A DNA stretch of 64,000 nucleotides, from positions 26,747 through 90,746 of the forward strand of contig JAVBMD010000012.1 of the NCBI GenBank assembly GCA_031552825.1, in the 5' to 3' direction. The DNA comes from WQXF01 sp031552825 (lineage in GTDB: Bacteria > Bacillota > Clostridia > Christensenellales > Aristaeellaceae). The notes beneath the pieces were generated by a model. That model made no database searches and had not been told where the DNA came from. It saw nothing but the letters and a program-made list of their open reading frames with translations. The translations under genes were made by a program, and so were the position numbers. Shown here piece after piece: positions 1-9,599 of this stretch (positions within the stretch are counted from its first letter, which is position 1; each line of letters starts with the position of its first letter).

Positions 1-124
1 GCTGCAACTTCTCCGGGCGTTTCCCATCAATTATCGCGAAAAACGCCTCGCCTGCCCTTGGTTTTTGAAAAAATCTGTCAGGCGAATTGCATTTTATTTC
101 ACATTGGAAAATTTGCTCTTTCGG
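1..124. other. Left-edge sequence without a recognised gene
   Basis: No convincing coding region, RNA gene or repeat is visible in the first ~120 bases. Short open frames here lack ribosome binding sites. The stretch may be the 3' side of a neighbouring transcription unit that lies outside the window. Confidence 0.4.
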
Positions 125-153
125 TTGCGCGGACGAAAATTCAATGCTATAAT
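125..153 (+). promoter_or_regulatory. Sigma-A promoter of the opp operon
   Basis: TTGCGC (125-130) and a perfect TATAAT (148-153) are separated by 17 bases. The predicted start lies about 85 bases upstream of oppB, whose own ribosome site is AGGAG near 231. No obvious leader structure was seen between them. Confidence 0.65.
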
Positions 154-244
154 CTCAATAACTATTTATTCCGTCACAATCGAAGCGCGCGGAATGCGGG
201 TTTTGATACATATTCAATAGAATGTCGGTTAGGAGTGTGGAATC

Positions 245-1159
245 ATGATCCGGTTTTTCACAAGGCGCGTATTGATGGCGATTTTAACGTTGTTTATTAT
301 CACCACCATTACGTTTTTTTTGATGTTCCTTGTCCCCGGCGGCCCCTTCCTCAGCGAGAAGGTGTCCCCGCAGATGATGGAGATCATGAACAAAAGCTAC
401 GGCTTGGATCAGCCGGTCACAACGCAATATAAAAATTACATGACCAAGCTGGTGACCGAGGGCGATATGGGCATCTCCTTCAAGCGCAAGGGGTATACGG
501 TCACCGAAATCATCTTCGAAAAATTTCCGGTGTCGGCCAGCATCGGCGGCTATGCCATCCTGCTGGGGCTGGCGGTGGGCATCCCGGCCGGGGTGCTGGC
601 CGCCTATAAACGCAACAAACTCATCGACCGAATCATCATGTTCATCTGCACGCTGGGCATCGCCTTGCCCAGCTTCGTCATCGCCACGACGCTGCTCTAC
701 GTGCTGGGCATGAACCTGCAATGGCTGCCCACCATGGGGCTGAAAACGCCTGCCAACTACATCATGCCGGTGTTCGCGCTTTCACTCTCGCCCACCTGCT
801 ACATCACGCGGCTGATGCGCTCGAGCATGCTGGACGTGATGGGGCAGGATTACCTCAAAACGGCGCGCTCCAAGGGGCTTTCGGAGCAGGTGGTGCTGTT
901 CAAGCACGCGCTGCGCAATTCGGTGATCCCGGTTATCACCTACTTGGGGCCGATGGTCACGGCGGTGCTCACCGGCAGCTTTGTCATCGAGAAGATCTTC
1001 TCGATCCCCGGCCTGGGTCGATACTTCATTGACTCCATCGGCGGGCGCGACTATCCGATGATTATGGGTACCACGGTGTTCTTCGCCGCCATCCTGATCC
1101 TTGCGAACCTGATCGTGGATATCCTCTATACCGTAGTCGATCCGCGGATCAAGTATTAG
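245..1159 (+). CDS. oppB: Oligopeptide/dipeptide ABC transporter permease, OppB/DppB type
   Basis: Inner-membrane permease of a peptide (Opp/Dpp-type) ABC importer, 304 aa. An N-terminal membrane segment begins almost at residue 1, followed by an extracytoplasmic stretch with the VPGGPF signature typical of OppB. Further membrane helices and the EAA-like loop (GLSEQ...HALRNSVIPV, about residues 210-230) form the contact with the ATPases. Length is usual for the family. ATG is preceded by AGGAG. It is the first gene of an oppBCDFA operon. Peptides are the expected substrate, but Opp-type systems can also carry nickel or opines, and the sequence does not decide this. Confidence 0.93.
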   Translation: MIRFFTRRVLMAILTLFIITTITFFLMFLVPGGPFLSEKVSPQMMEIMNKSYGLDQPVTTQYKNYMTKLVTEGDMGISFKRKGYTVTEIIFEKFPVSASIGGYAILLGLAVGIPAGVLAAYKRNKLIDRIIMFICTLGIALPSFVIATTLLYVLGMNLQWLPTMGLKTPANYIMPVFALSLSPTCYITRLMRSSMLDVMGQDYLKTARSKGLSEQVVLFKHALRNSVIPVITYLGPMVTAVLTGSFVIEKIFSIPGLGRYFIDSIGGRDYPMIMGTTVFFAAILILANLIVDILYTVVDPRIKY

Positions 1160-1171
1160 GAGGTGGCGAGC

Positions 1172-2224
1172 ATGACGGATAACAATATGAACATGAAAAA
1201 GAGCCCGATTTCCGAGGCCGAGAAACTTACCGGCGAGCTCACCATTAAAAAATACATGAAGCCGGGCAGCTTCCATCTGAATATTCAAGACATGGAACCA
1301 GCAACCGAGGAGCAGAAGACGCAGCGCGTCATCATGCGCGAAAGCACCACCTATTGGCAGGACGCGCGCCGTCGGTTCATGAAGAACAAGGTGGCGGTCG
1401 GCTCGCTGATTATGATTATCCTGATCTTTTTGTTCGCCTTTGCCGGGCCGTACATGACCAAGTATTCCTACGACGACCAGACCCGCGGCCACGAGCGCAT
1501 GGCGCCCTGCGCCGAGCACCCCTTCGGCACCGACAACTTGGGCCGTGACATGCTGGTGCGCACGATGATCGGCACCCGCATCTCGCTGGCCATCGGCGTG
1601 TTCTGCGCGATCATGGTGGTGTTCATCGGCACGCTGGTCGGCTCGATCTCCGGCTACTTCGGCGGTTGGGTCGACAACCTCATCATGCGAATATGCGAGA
1701 TCCTCTACTCGATCCCCGATATACTGGTCATCATCATCCTGCAAATCAGCTTAAAAGCATTTCTGGATACGGCGCTGCCCAACTTCCGTATGGGTACCGC
1801 CATCGTATCGGTATTCATCGCGTTCGCGATGCTTTACTGGGTCAACATGGCGCGCATGGTGCGCGGCCAGATGCTCTCGCTCAAGCAAAATGAATATGTG
1901 CTTGCCGCCAAGGCGCTGGGCGCTTCCGGCGGACGTATCATCCGCCGCCACCTGCTGCCCAACGCCATCGGCACCATTCTGGTCACCGCCATGTTCCAAA
2001 TCCCCACCGCCATCTTCACCGAAAGCTTCCTAAGCTTCATGGGGCTGGGCGTGGCGGCGCCGATGGCTTCGCTGGGTTCGTTGGCAAGCAAGGCGTTGGA
2101 CGGGTTGGCCAGCTATCCCTACCTGATGCTGTTCCCCGCGGCGATGATCGCGCTGATTATCCTCTCGTTTAACCAATTCGGCGACGGCCTGCGCGACGCG
2201 CTGGATCCGCGCCTGCGCGGGTAA
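1172..2224 (+). CDS. oppC: Oligopeptide/dipeptide ABC transporter permease, OppC/DppC type
   Basis: Second membrane subunit of the peptide importer, 350 aa. A hydrophilic cytoplasmic N-terminus of about 65 residues precedes the first helix, as in OppC. The HPFGTDNLGRDML motif of the OppC/DppC family is present at about residues 112-124, and the EAA loop (AKALGASGGRIIRRHLLPN) at about 248-266. An in-frame GTG nine bases upstream (1163) lies inside the AGGAGG ribosome site, so ATG at 1172 was chosen. It follows oppB by 12 bases and is clearly co-transcribed. Confidence 0.93.
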   Translation: MTDNNMNMKKSPISEAEKLTGELTIKKYMKPGSFHLNIQDMEPATEEQKTQRVIMRESTTYWQDARRRFMKNKVAVGSLIMIILIFLFAFAGPYMTKYSYDDQTRGHERMAPCAEHPFGTDNLGRDMLVRTMIGTRISLAIGVFCAIMVVFIGTLVGSISGYFGGWVDNLIMRICEILYSIPDILVIIILQISLKAFLDTALPNFRMGTAIVSVFIAFAMLYWVNMARMVRGQMLSLKQNEYVLAAKALGASGGRIIRRHLLPNAIGTILVTAMFQIPTAIFTESFLSFMGLGVAAPMASLGSLASKALDGLASYPYLMLFPAAMIALIILSFNQFGDGLRDALDPRLRG

Positions 2225-2271
2225 ACGCCCCCATTCTGCGCGATGATCGCAAACGGAAGGAAGGCCTAAAA

Positions 2272-3300
2272 ATGGAAAAATCAAACGCCGAAAGGCTATT
2301 GACAGTAGATGATCTGCACATCTCCTTTTTCACCCCCGCCGGTGAGGTCAAGGCGGTAAACGGCATGGACTATACGCTGGACAAGGGCGAGGTGCTGGGC
2401 ATCGTGGGCGAGTCCGGCTCCGGCAAGAGCGTATCGGTCAGCGCGCTGATGCACCTGCTCTCCTACCCCGGCAAAGTGGTGGGCGGCAGCATGACCTTCG
2501 ACGGGCAGGACGTTCTCTCGATGAGCAAGCGGCAGATCCGGGAGATTCGCGGCAAGGAAATCGCGATGATCTTTCAGGACCCGATGACCAGCCTCAACCC
2601 GGTCTACACCATCGGCAACCAGCTGACCGAAACCATCCTCTGCCACAGCAAGATCGGTGCCGGAGAGGCCCGCAATCGGGCCATGGAAGGCCTGCGCATG
2701 GTGGGCATCAACAACCCCGAGCGCCGCATGAAGCAATATCCGCACGAGCTTTCCGGCGGCATGCGCCAACGCGTGATGATCGCTATGGCGCTGGCGATGC
2801 GCCCCAAGCTGCTCATCGCCGACGAGCCCACCACCGCGCTGGACGTCACCATCCAGGCGCAGATCCTCGACCTGATGAAGTCGCTGCGCAAGGAGATCGA
2901 CGCGGCGGTGATCCTGATTACGCACGATTTGGGCATCGTCTCCGACATCTGCGACCGCGTGCTGGTGATGTACGGCGGGCGCGTGGTGGAGTCGGGCAGC
3001 ATCGACGATATCTACTATGCCCCCCAGCACCCGTACACGCGCGGCTTGCTGGCCTGCCTGCCCAAAGTGGACGCCGGCAAGCGCGAACAGCTCTCCCCCA
3101 TCGAGGGCACGCCCATCGACCTGCTCAACCTGCCCGCGGGCTGCCCCTTCGCCTCCCGGTGCGATCGCTGCATGCAGATCTGCCTGCGCGAGGAGCCGCC
3201 GATATTCGAATTCAGCGACGGCCATCAAGCCCGGTGCTGGCTGCACGCCTGCACCGAGCCTACCCAAGCGCCTCAGGCCGCGAAGGAGGAAAACGCATGA
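2272..3300 (+). CDS. oppD: Oligopeptide/dipeptide ABC transporter ATP-binding protein, OppD/DppD type
   Basis: Cytoplasmic ATPase subunit, 342 aa. Walker A GESGSGKS (about residues 48-55), Q-loop [10 protein letters not shown], signature LSGGMRQR and Walker [13 protein letters not shown] are all intact, followed by the H-loop THD. The C-terminal region has the cysteine-bearing oligopeptide-transporter extension (GCPFASRC) typical of OppD/DppD and often associated with an iron-sulfur cluster. Its TGA stop overlaps the ATG of oppF by four bases (ATGA), showing translational coupling. Confidence 0.94.
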   Translation: MEKSNAERLLTVDDLHISFFTPAGEVKAVNGMDYTLDKGEVLGIVGESGSGKSVSVSALMHLLSYPGKVVGGSMTFDGQDVLSMSKRQIREIRGKEIAMIFQDPMTSLNPVYTIGNQLTETILCHSKIGAGEARNRAMEGLRMVGINNPERRMKQYPHELSGGMRQRVMIAMALAMRPKLLIADEPTTALDVTIQAQILDLMKSLRKEIDAAVILITHDLGIVSDICDRVLVMYGGRVVESGSIDDIYYAPQHPYTRGLLACLPKVDAGKREQLSPIEGTPIDLLNLPAGCPFASRCDRCMQICLREEPPIFEFSDGHQARCWLHACTEPTQAPQAAKEENA

Positions 3301-4262
3301 GCGAGAAAGTTTTGCTCCGGGTCGAAAACCTTCAGCAGCACTTCCAGATCAAGGGCGGTTTGTTGCAGGGCAAGAGCTACGTCAAGGCGGTGGACGGCAT
3401 TTCGCTGCACATCAGCCGCGGCGAAACCTTCGGCCTCGTGGGCGAATCGGGCTGCGGCAAGTCGACCTTCGGCCGTACGGTGCTGCGCCTCTACGAGCCC
3501 ACCGGCGGCACCATCGAGTTCGACGGCAAGGACATCACCAAGGGCGACATGCGCCCCTACCGCAAGCGCATGCAGATCGTGCTGCAGGATCCCTATTCCT
3601 CGCTCAATCCGCGCATGACGGTGGGCGACATCGTCGGCGAACCGCTGGACATCAACAAGAGCTACGCAAATGCCAAGGAGCGCAGCGATAAAATCATTGA
3701 GCAGCTTAACTTGGTGGGGCTGAATACCGAGCATATGAACCGCTACCCCCACGAGTTCTCCGGCGGGCAGCGGCAGCGCATCTCCATCGCCCGCGCGCTG
3801 GCGCTGCAGCCCGAGTTTATCATCTGCGACGAGCCGATTTCGGCGCTGGACGTATCGATACAGGCGCAGGTCATCAACAAGCTGGTGGAGCTGCAACAGA
3901 GCATGGGGCTGACCTACCTGTTCATCGCCCACGATCTGGCGGTGGTGCGCTACATCTCCGACCGCATCGGCGTGATGTACCTAGGCAAGCTGGTAGAGCT
4001 GGCCGATTCCGATGAGCTGTATCACCATCACGTTCACCCCTACACGCAGGCGCTGCTTTCGGCGGTGCCGGTGCCGGATCCCAAAACCTCGCGCGCCAGC
4101 CAGCGCATCATCTTGCAGGGCGACGTACCCAGCCCCATCAACCCGCCCAGCGGCTGCTACTTCCGCACCCGCTGCCCGCACGCCACCGAGCGCTGCGCAA
4201 AGGAAGCACCCGTCATGAAGGAAGTTTCGCCCGGGCACTTTGCCGCATGCCACCTATTGTAA
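3297..4262 (+). CDS. oppF: Oligopeptide/dipeptide ABC transporter ATP-binding protein, OppF/DppF type
   Basis: Partner ATPase of OppD, 321 aa. Walker [10 protein letters not shown], signature FSGGQRQR, Walker [12 protein letters not shown] and the C-terminal GCYFRTRCP cysteine motif are visible. The frame stays open further upstream, but ATG at 3297 has a good GAAGGAGG site and overlaps the oppD stop, so it is the likely start. OppD and OppF would form the heterodimeric motor under the OppB/OppC permease. Confidence 0.93.
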   Translation: MSEKVLLRVENLQQHFQIKGGLLQGKSYVKAVDGISLHISRGETFGLVGESGCGKSTFGRTVLRLYEPTGGTIEFDGKDITKGDMRPYRKRMQIVLQDPYSSLNPRMTVGDIVGEPLDINKSYANAKERSDKIIEQLNLVGLNTEHMNRYPHEFSGGQRQRISIARALALQPEFIICDEPISALDVSIQAQVINKLVELQQSMGLTYLFIAHDLAVVRYISDRIGVMYLGKLVELADSDELYHHHVHPYTQALLSAVPVPDPKTSRASQRIILQGDVPSPINPPSGCYFRTRCPHATERCAKEAPVMKEVSPGHFAACHLL

Positions 4263-4339
4263 GCGCGGTATTCCATTCTGCCAAAGCAGCGGATGTTTGT
4301 CCGTTTGTTATGGAATAAAAAGCAAAGGGGAATCGGTCT

Positions 4340-5962
4340 ATGAAGAAACTGTTGTCTCTGGTGCTGGTTCTCGCGCTGTGCCTGACGATGCTGACCAGCA
4401 TCGCGCTGGCCTCCGAGAACGGTGGCGACGAACTCAACATCTCCCTGGCTACCTCTCCGGAAACCATCGACCCCACCCGCAACTCAGCGGTGGATGGCGC
4501 TTGCTACGCCGTTCATCAGTTTGAGCCGCTCATGCGCTATAAGTGGGATGGTTCCGGCGTCGAGTACGGCATGGCCGAGAGCTATGACGTATCCGAGGAC
4601 GGCATGACCTGGACCTTCCACCTGCGCGATTCCAAGTGGTCCGACGGCGAGCCCGTGAAGGCTGGCGACTTCGTGTTCGCCTATCGCCGCCTGGTCGACC
4701 CGAAGCTGGCCGCGCCTTACGCGATGGACATGGGCGGCTTCATCAAGAACGGCGCCGCCATCGTTGAAGGCAAGATGGAAAAAACCGAGCTGGGCATCAA
4801 GGCCATCGACGACAAGACCGTCGAGATCACCCTCGAAAAGCCCTGTCCCTTCTTCGCGGAAATCGCCGCCTTCCCGGTGTTCTCCCCGCTGCGCGAGGAC
4901 GCCATCACCAAGGCCGGCGACGACAACTGGATCAAGAGCCCCGAGACCTACCTGACCAACGGAGCTTTCCAGATGGAAAGCTTCACGCTGGATGAGAAGA
5001 TGGTGTCCGTGCCCAACCCGGGCTACTGGGACGCCGCTAGCATCAAGCCCGCCAAGATCAACTGGCTGTTCCTCAGCGACGACAAGGCAGATCTGGCCGC
5101 CCTGCGCGCTGGCGAGGCCGACTACATCGACAGCATGCCGCAGGAAGAAATCAAGGCCCTCAAGGCCGACGGCCTCTATGGCGCCATCCCGCAGCTGGGC
5201 ACCTACTATGTCAGCTTCAACTTTGGCAAGCCGCCGCTGGACAACGTGCTGGTGCGCAAGGCGCTGACGCTGGCCATCGACACTGACTTCATCGCCAACG
5301 TGCTGCGCGAGGGCTCCGTCGCCCCCGCCGAAGCGTTTGTCGGCACCGGCTTCAAGACCTCCGGTGCCTCCAAGTTGTTCCGCGACGGATACGCGACCTA
5401 CGTTGCCCCCGCCCAGTATGAGGAGAACAAGAAGCTCGCCCAGGAAGCCCTGGCCGAGGCTGGCTACCCCAACGGCGAAGGCATCCCGAAGATCGAGTAC
5501 CTGCTCAACGACAACACCGGCCACATCATGATCGCCGAGGCGATCCAGAAGATGTGGAAGGACGTGCTGAACGTCGACATCGAGATCCGCGTGGCGGAGT
5601 GGGCCACCGTTACCGCCGACCGCCGCGAAGGCAACTTCAACATCGCGCGCAACGGTTGGATCGGCGACTACAACGATCCCGCCACCATGCTCACCCTGTT
5701 CCTCTCCACCTCCGGCAACAACGACGGCAAGTACAATAACCCCGCGTACGATGCCAAGATCGCCGAGTCCTTCGCCGAGAAGGATCCCGACAAGCGTGAC
5801 GCGTTGCTGCACGAGGCCGAGGACATCCTCATCGGCCAGGATTGGGCTTGCGCGCCGGTGTACTACTACGCCGACGAGTGGGGCGTAAATCCGAAGCTCA
5901 AGGATTGGGGCATCACCCCGCTGGGCTATAAGTTCTTCCAAAAAGCCTATCTCGAGAAGTAA
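4340..5962 (+). CDS. oppA: Peptide ABC transporter substrate-binding protein, OppA type
   Basis: Extracytoplasmic solute-binding protein, 540 aa, of the SBP family 5. It has a classical signal peptide (MKK, hydrophobic core, probable cleavage after ALA near residue 28). The cysteine in the core lacks a proper lipobox, so lipid anchoring is uncertain. The family signature (WTFHLRDSKWSDGEPVKAGDFV) is at about residues 90-112. It is the last gene of the opp operon and ends at a strong terminator. The gene is notably richer in preferred codons than its neighbours, consistent with high expression of the binding protein. Confidence 0.93.
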   Translation: MKKLLSLVLVLALCLTMLTSIALASENGGDELNISLATSPETIDPTRNSAVDGACYAVHQFEPLMRYKWDGSGVEYGMAESYDVSEDGMTWTFHLRDSKWSDGEPVKAGDFVFAYRRLVDPKLAAPYAMDMGGFIKNGAAIVEGKMEKTELGIKAIDDKTVEITLEKPCPFFAEIAAFPVFSPLREDAITKAGDDNWIKSPETYLTNGAFQMESFTLDEKMVSVPNPGYWDAASIKPAKINWLFLSDDKADLAALRAGEADYIDSMPQEEIKALKADGLYGAIPQLGTYYVSFNFGKPPLDNVLVRKALTLAIDTDFIANVLREGSVAPAEAFVGTGFKTSGASKLFRDGYATYVAPAQYEENKKLAQEALAEAGYPNGEGIPKIEYLLNDNTGHIMIAEAIQKMWKDVLNVDIEIRVAEWATVTADRREGNFNIARNGWIGDYNDPATMLTLFLSTSGNNDGKYNNPAYDAKIAESFAEKDPDKRDALLHEAEDILIGQDWACAPVYYYADEWGVNPKLKDWGITPLGYKFFQKAYLEK

Positions 5963-5979
5963 AAAACCGCTCCTTTTCG

Positions 5980-6017
5980 TCTCCCTCCGGCTCTCGCCGG
6001 AGGGAGATTTATTTTTT
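5980..6017 (+). terminator. Rho-independent terminator of the opp operon
   Basis: A perfect 12-bp stem (5980-5991 with 5996-6007) with a 4-base TCTC loop is followed directly by a T-rich tract. It lies 17 bases after the oppA stop. Confidence 0.93.
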
Positions 6018-6028
6018 GTCGAAATTTG

Positions 6029-6057
6029 TTGACGTTTTACAACTTTCTTGCTAAACT
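6029..6057 (+). promoter_or_regulatory. Sigma-A promoter for the membrane hydrolase gene
   Basis: TTGACG (6029-6034) and TAAACT (6052-6057) with 17-base spacing lie just after the opp terminator and about 140 bases before the next start codon. Confidence 0.6.
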
Positions 6058-6072
6058 TTGGACAGTCAAATG

Positions 6073-6094
6073 TATATACAGGTTATATACAGGT
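6073..6094 (+). repeat. Tandem 11-bp direct repeat, possible operator
   Basis: TATATACAGGT occurs twice head to tail (6073-6083 and 6084-6094), about 15 bases after the -10 element of the promoter at 6029-6057. Exact tandem 11-mers at one-turn spacing are typical of regulator binding sites. No second copy was seen in the window. Confidence 0.5.
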
Positions 6095-6198
6095 GTTCGG
6101 AATATCGAAGCGGCTATTGCGAAAGGAGGATAGCGGCAGGGGTCGGCTCATCGTAATGGACTCATTCCTCAACTTACAAACAAACGCGGAGGGATATC

Positions 6199-8112
6199 AT
6201 GAAAACACATGCGAAGAAATGGCTCTGTATTGCTCTGGCATTGGTATTGGTCGGATCCGTCGTAGCCTCCATCGCGCACACCAGCGGTGGCGCGGTCAAG
6301 GTGCAGTCGATCAACTTCGTGACCGAAGACGGAATCATGCTGCACGCGCTGCTGTACACGCCGAAAACCGCCACAAACGAGCAGCCCGCTCCGGCGGTGG
6401 TGGCCAGCCACGGCTATAACAACACCGCCGAAGTGCAGGATATGAACGCCATTGAGCTATCCAAGCGCGGCTACGTGGTGATGGCCATCGATGCCTACTC
6501 TCACGGCGACTCGGGGCTGAACACCGTGAACGTGAACCACAACGGCGTGGTGCCCGACATGGGCGGATATGCCGCGCTGCAATACGTTGCCTCCTTGCCG
6601 TTCGTTGACAAAGCCAATATCGGCATGGTCGGCCATTCGATGGGCTGCGCGGTGATCCAATACGCTGCGATGCGCGCCTTTCCGGCTAACGCCGCCGATC
6701 CCTCCATCGCGGTACCCAAGGCGCTGCTGCTGACCTCCAACGCCTTCGTTCTCGATAAGGACGGCGTGCTGGCCTACGGCAATTATCCCGTCAGCGTCGC
6801 GGATCTCTACGGCCAGTATGACGAATGGGCCGAGAACATGTGGGGCGTTAAAAAGGGCAGCGACATCAACATCGCGCCCAAAGCAGTGGCCGGCATGGGC
6901 TTCTCGGGCGCCAAGTATGGCTCCTATTACAACTTCGGTTCCGATGTGGAACTGACGCGCGAGCAGGCCGTCGAGGCCGCTGCCAAGGGAACGTTGCGCG
7001 TGCTCTATCAACCCAAGATCGATCACCCGCGCGTACACTTCTCGCCCACGGCGGAGCGCTATGTGCTCGACTACTTCGACATCACGCTCAAGGCCGGCAA
7101 GGAGACCGTCTCCCCCGCCAGCCAAACTTGGCTTTGGAAGGAGATCGGCACCGGCGTCGCCATGGCAGGCTTCTTTATCTTCCTGGCCGCGTTCGGCCTG
7201 CTACTGCTGAAGGTTCCCTTCTTCGCCTCCATCGTGAAGCCGGAACCGATCGCTCCCACCATCGTGGACAGCAAGAAGAGCCGCCTGACCTACTGGCTGA
7301 TTTACGCGGCCTGCCTGCTGCCCGCGCCGCTGCTGTTCTATTGGTTTGTCGGTTACTGCATCGATATTCCCAACATGGGGCGCACCGTGCCCATCGTGTT
7401 GCCTGCCAACAATTACTTCGTGCTCCCGGCGGCAAACGGCATCGTGCTGCTGAACGTGGTGGTCGGCCTGATCCTGCTGGCGGCCTTCCTGCTCACCTAC
7501 CGCTTCCTGATGAAGAAGAATGGCGCCACGGTGAACAACCTCGGCGTCAAGACCGATGCAAAGTCCTTCTTCAAGGCGCTGCTGCTGGCCGCCATCACCT
7601 TCCTCGCCGGGTACGCGCTGCTGGTGCTCGCCAACTTCTTCTTTATGGTGGACTTCCGCTTCTGGGTATTCAGCTTCCGTCCGCTCAACGCGATGAAGTT
7701 CGGCATCCTGCTCAAGTACCTGCCTTTCTTCGCGATCTTCTTCATCGTCACCGCGCTGACGCTCAACTCCTTCACCCGCATCCGCGGCGAAAAGGAATGG
7801 AAGAACGTGCTGTTGATGATTCTGGCGTCCATCGGCGGCCTCGCGGTGCTCACGCTGCTGGATTACGGCGCGCTGAAGCTGACCGGCATCAAGCTGTTCG
7901 AGTATGTCCCCTATCCCTCCGATCCCAAGATGACCAGCGCCTTGGCCGGTTTGTTCGTGTGGAACATGCTGTTCATCCTGCCGGTCACCACGGTCATCAC
8001 GCGCATCTTCTTCAAGAAAACCGGTTCGATCTGGACCGGCGCGTTCATCAACTCGTTCTTGGTGACGCTGTTCGCGATCTCCAATACCGTCATCACCAAG
8101 GGCATGTTCTAA
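6199..8112 (+). CDS. Alpha/beta-hydrolase fused to a polytopic membrane domain
   Basis: Predicted membrane-bound hydrolase, 637 aa. A signal-anchor helix (about residues 8-27) precedes an alpha/beta-hydrolase domain (about 35-300). The domain has the oxyanion-side motif SHGYNN, the strand-turn DAYSHGDSG and the nucleophile elbow GHSMG (serine near 150). A histidine in DHPRVHF (about 275) may complete the triad. From about 310 to the end there are roughly eight hydrophobic helices. This suggests an extracytoplasmic hydrolase, perhaps acting on a lipid or ester, tethered to a multi-spanning domain of unknown role. It has its own promoter and terminator, so it is monocistronic. The substrate cannot be told from sequence. 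Confidence 0.75.
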   Translation: MKTHAKKWLCIALALVLVGSVVASIAHTSGGAVKVQSINFVTEDGIMLHALLYTPKTATNEQPAPAVVASHGYNNTAEVQDMNAIELSKRGYVVMAIDAYSHGDSGLNTVNVNHNGVVPDMGGYAALQYVASLPFVDKANIGMVGHSMGCAVIQYAAMRAFPANAADPSIAVPKALLLTSNAFVLDKDGVLAYGNYPVSVADLYGQYDEWAENMWGVKKGSDINIAPKAVAGMGFSGAKYGSYYNFGSDVELTREQAVEAAAKGTLRVLYQPKIDHPRVHFSPTAERYVLDYFDITLKAGKETVSPASQTWLWKEIGTGVAMAGFFIFLAAFGLLLLKVPFFASIVKPEPIAPTIVDSKKSRLTYWLIYAACLLPAPLLFYWFVGYCIDIPNMGRTVPIVLPANNYFVLPAANGIVLLNVVVGLILLAAFLLTYRFLMKKNGATVNNLGVKTDAKSFFKALLLAAITFLAGYALLVLANFFFMVDFRFWVFSFRPLNAMKFGILLKYLPFFAIFFIVTALTLNSFTRIRGEKEWKNVLLMILASIGGLAVLTLLDYGALKLTGIKLFEYVPYPSDPKMTSALAGLFVWNMLFILPVTTVITRIFFKKTGSIWTGAFINSFLVTLFAISNTVITKGMF

Positions 8113-8142
8113 GCCCCATCGCATACCTCAACAAATCGACTC

Positions 8143-8177
8143 GGAGCCGCCGGTTTATTCCGGCGGCTCCTTTTTTT
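8143..8177 (+). terminator. Rho-independent terminator
   Basis: A perfect 11-bp GC-rich stem (8143-8153 with 8160-8170), a 6-base loop and seven T residues lie 30 bases after the hydrolase stop codon. Confidence 0.93.
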
Positions 8178-8246
8178 ATGCAATTCCTTACATATTTGGA
8201 AACAAACCCACGCTTGATTCGTTAGACTTCAAAAGGAGGGTTGTCT

Positions 8247-9581
8247 ATGCATTCCATCACGCGCAGGCTTTTCTCCGCCGCGCTGGCGGTACATCTTCTG
8301 CTCGCAAGCGCGGCCAGCGCCGAGATTTCGCTCCCGGATACATCGCTGCAACAGGCTGCCATCGATGCGCTAAGCAAGGCCGATGCCCGCGAGCAGGGCA
8401 TGCGCATTGCGGTGGTAGCGGTCGACATGCACGGGCGCGTGCTGGTTATGGCCGACAACGCAGGCGGCGACATGCCCATGGCGCTGACCGCCCGCGCCAC
8501 ACCGGGGCGCACGCTGACGCCGCTGACCGGGCTGGCGGCGCTTGCGCAGGGCAGCGTCACGCCCGAGGAGCGCATCAGCGACCTTGGCGCCTTTGATCGC
8601 TATGACAAGACCGATCCGCCCCGTTGCTGGACCGACCGGCCGGAACTTCACGCCAACCTAGACTTCGTTGACGCGCTGCGCTACGGCTGCGATTATTACT
8701 TCTTTGAGATTGCCTCGCGCACCGGCGCGGAGCCTTGGGCAATGATGGCGCAGGCGCTAGGGCTGGATCGACCCAGCGGTCTAAACCTTCCCGGCGAGGC
8801 AGTCGGCGTACTGGCCACGCCAAAGAACCTATACGACCCTGCGCTGCCGGTGGCGGCGCAGCCTACCGTATACCCGGCACAGGTTCAGGCCTCCATCGCG
8901 CAGCACCTGCGGTTGCAAGCGAAGGGCGGCGGCCTCTCGCCAAGCGACGAGGCGATTAACGCCTGCACCGAAGCGCTGATGCATATGTCCCTCGATTACT
9001 CGCAAGAGCATTGGGTGAAAGCCATCCGCGGCATCCTTGAGCGCGACTTAGCCTTCCCTGAATCGATCCGCTATACGCAGGCCTGCATCGGCCCGATCTA
9101 CCTGTGGCTCAACGACATCAAGTGGGGCGGCACGCAAACCGTCGAGGCAGCGGTGGGCAACTCCTTCACGCAGGTAACACCGGTCGCCATGGCGCGTTAC
9201 TACGCGGCGCTGGCCAACGGCGGCACGGTATACGATCTTTCGCTGGCGCAAGACGCCGCCAATCCGCCCGTCGTCGCGCTGGATCTCACCGATGTGATCG
9301 GCCCGTATCTGCCGCACGTGCGTGACGGGCTGCGCGGCATAACCGACGCCACCGGCCATGCAGGCAAAACCTTTATGGATTTTACATACCGCGCACAAAT
9401 CGGCTGCATGCTCGTGCAGAGCCAATCACCGGAGACGGGCATGGGCGGCGCCACTTGGGCGGTGGGTTTCGTACCCAACGAAAATCCTGAAATCGCCGTA
9501 GTGGTCCTGTCGCTCAACGCGCCGGATGTGACGTATGTCGGCAGCGTATTCCGCGATGTGGCAGAGGCGTGCTTTCGGTAG
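8247..9581 (+). CDS. Penicillin-binding transpeptidase-like protein lacking catalytic motifs
   Basis: Secreted protein of 444 aa with a signal peptide (cleavage near SAASA, residue 25). The rest follows the class B PBP/transpeptidase fold. Recognisable landmarks are ATPGRTL..TGLAALAQG where the SxxK helix should be (about residues 84-102), CW and LDFVDALRYGCDYYF where the SxN loop should be (127-152), LGLDRPSGLNLPGEA (171-185), VTPVAMARYYAALANGGTVY, and WAVGFVPNENPEIAVVV near the end. The catalytic serine and lysine read as R88 and T91, SxN reads GCD, and no KTG is seen before WAVGF. It is probably a pseudoenzyme. The AAAGGAGGG site fits ATG 8247 better than the in-frame TTG at 8241. Confidence 0.72.
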   Translation: MHSITRRLFSAALAVHLLLASAASAEISLPDTSLQQAAIDALSKADAREQGMRIAVVAVDMHGRVLVMADNAGGDMPMALTARATPGRTLTPLTGLAALAQGSVTPEERISDLGAFDRYDKTDPPRCWTDRPELHANLDFVDALRYGCDYYFFEIASRTGAEPWAMMAQALGLDRPSGLNLPGEAVGVLATPKNLYDPALPVAAQPTVYPAQVQASIAQHLRLQAKGGGLSPSDEAINACTEALMHMSLDYSQEHWVKAIRGILERDLAFPESIRYTQACIGPIYLWLNDIKWGGTQTVEAAVGNSFTQVTPVAMARYYAALANGGTVYDLSLAQDAANPPVVALDLTDVIGPYLPHVRDGLRGITDATGHAGKTFMDFTYRAQIGCMLVQSQSPETGMGGATWAVGFVPNENPEIAVVVLSLNAPDVTYVGSVFRDVAEACFR

Positions 9582-9599
9582 ACCGTCGTACCGATTGAT

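Noticed and set aside
154..244. Riboswitch or T-box in the opp leader
   Set aside because: No conserved core or convincing hairpin and terminator pair was visible in the short leader.
7128..8225. 365-codon plus-strand frame within the membrane hydrolase gene
   Set aside because: Arg/Ala/Pro-rich shadow frame; the helices and motifs belong to the other frame.
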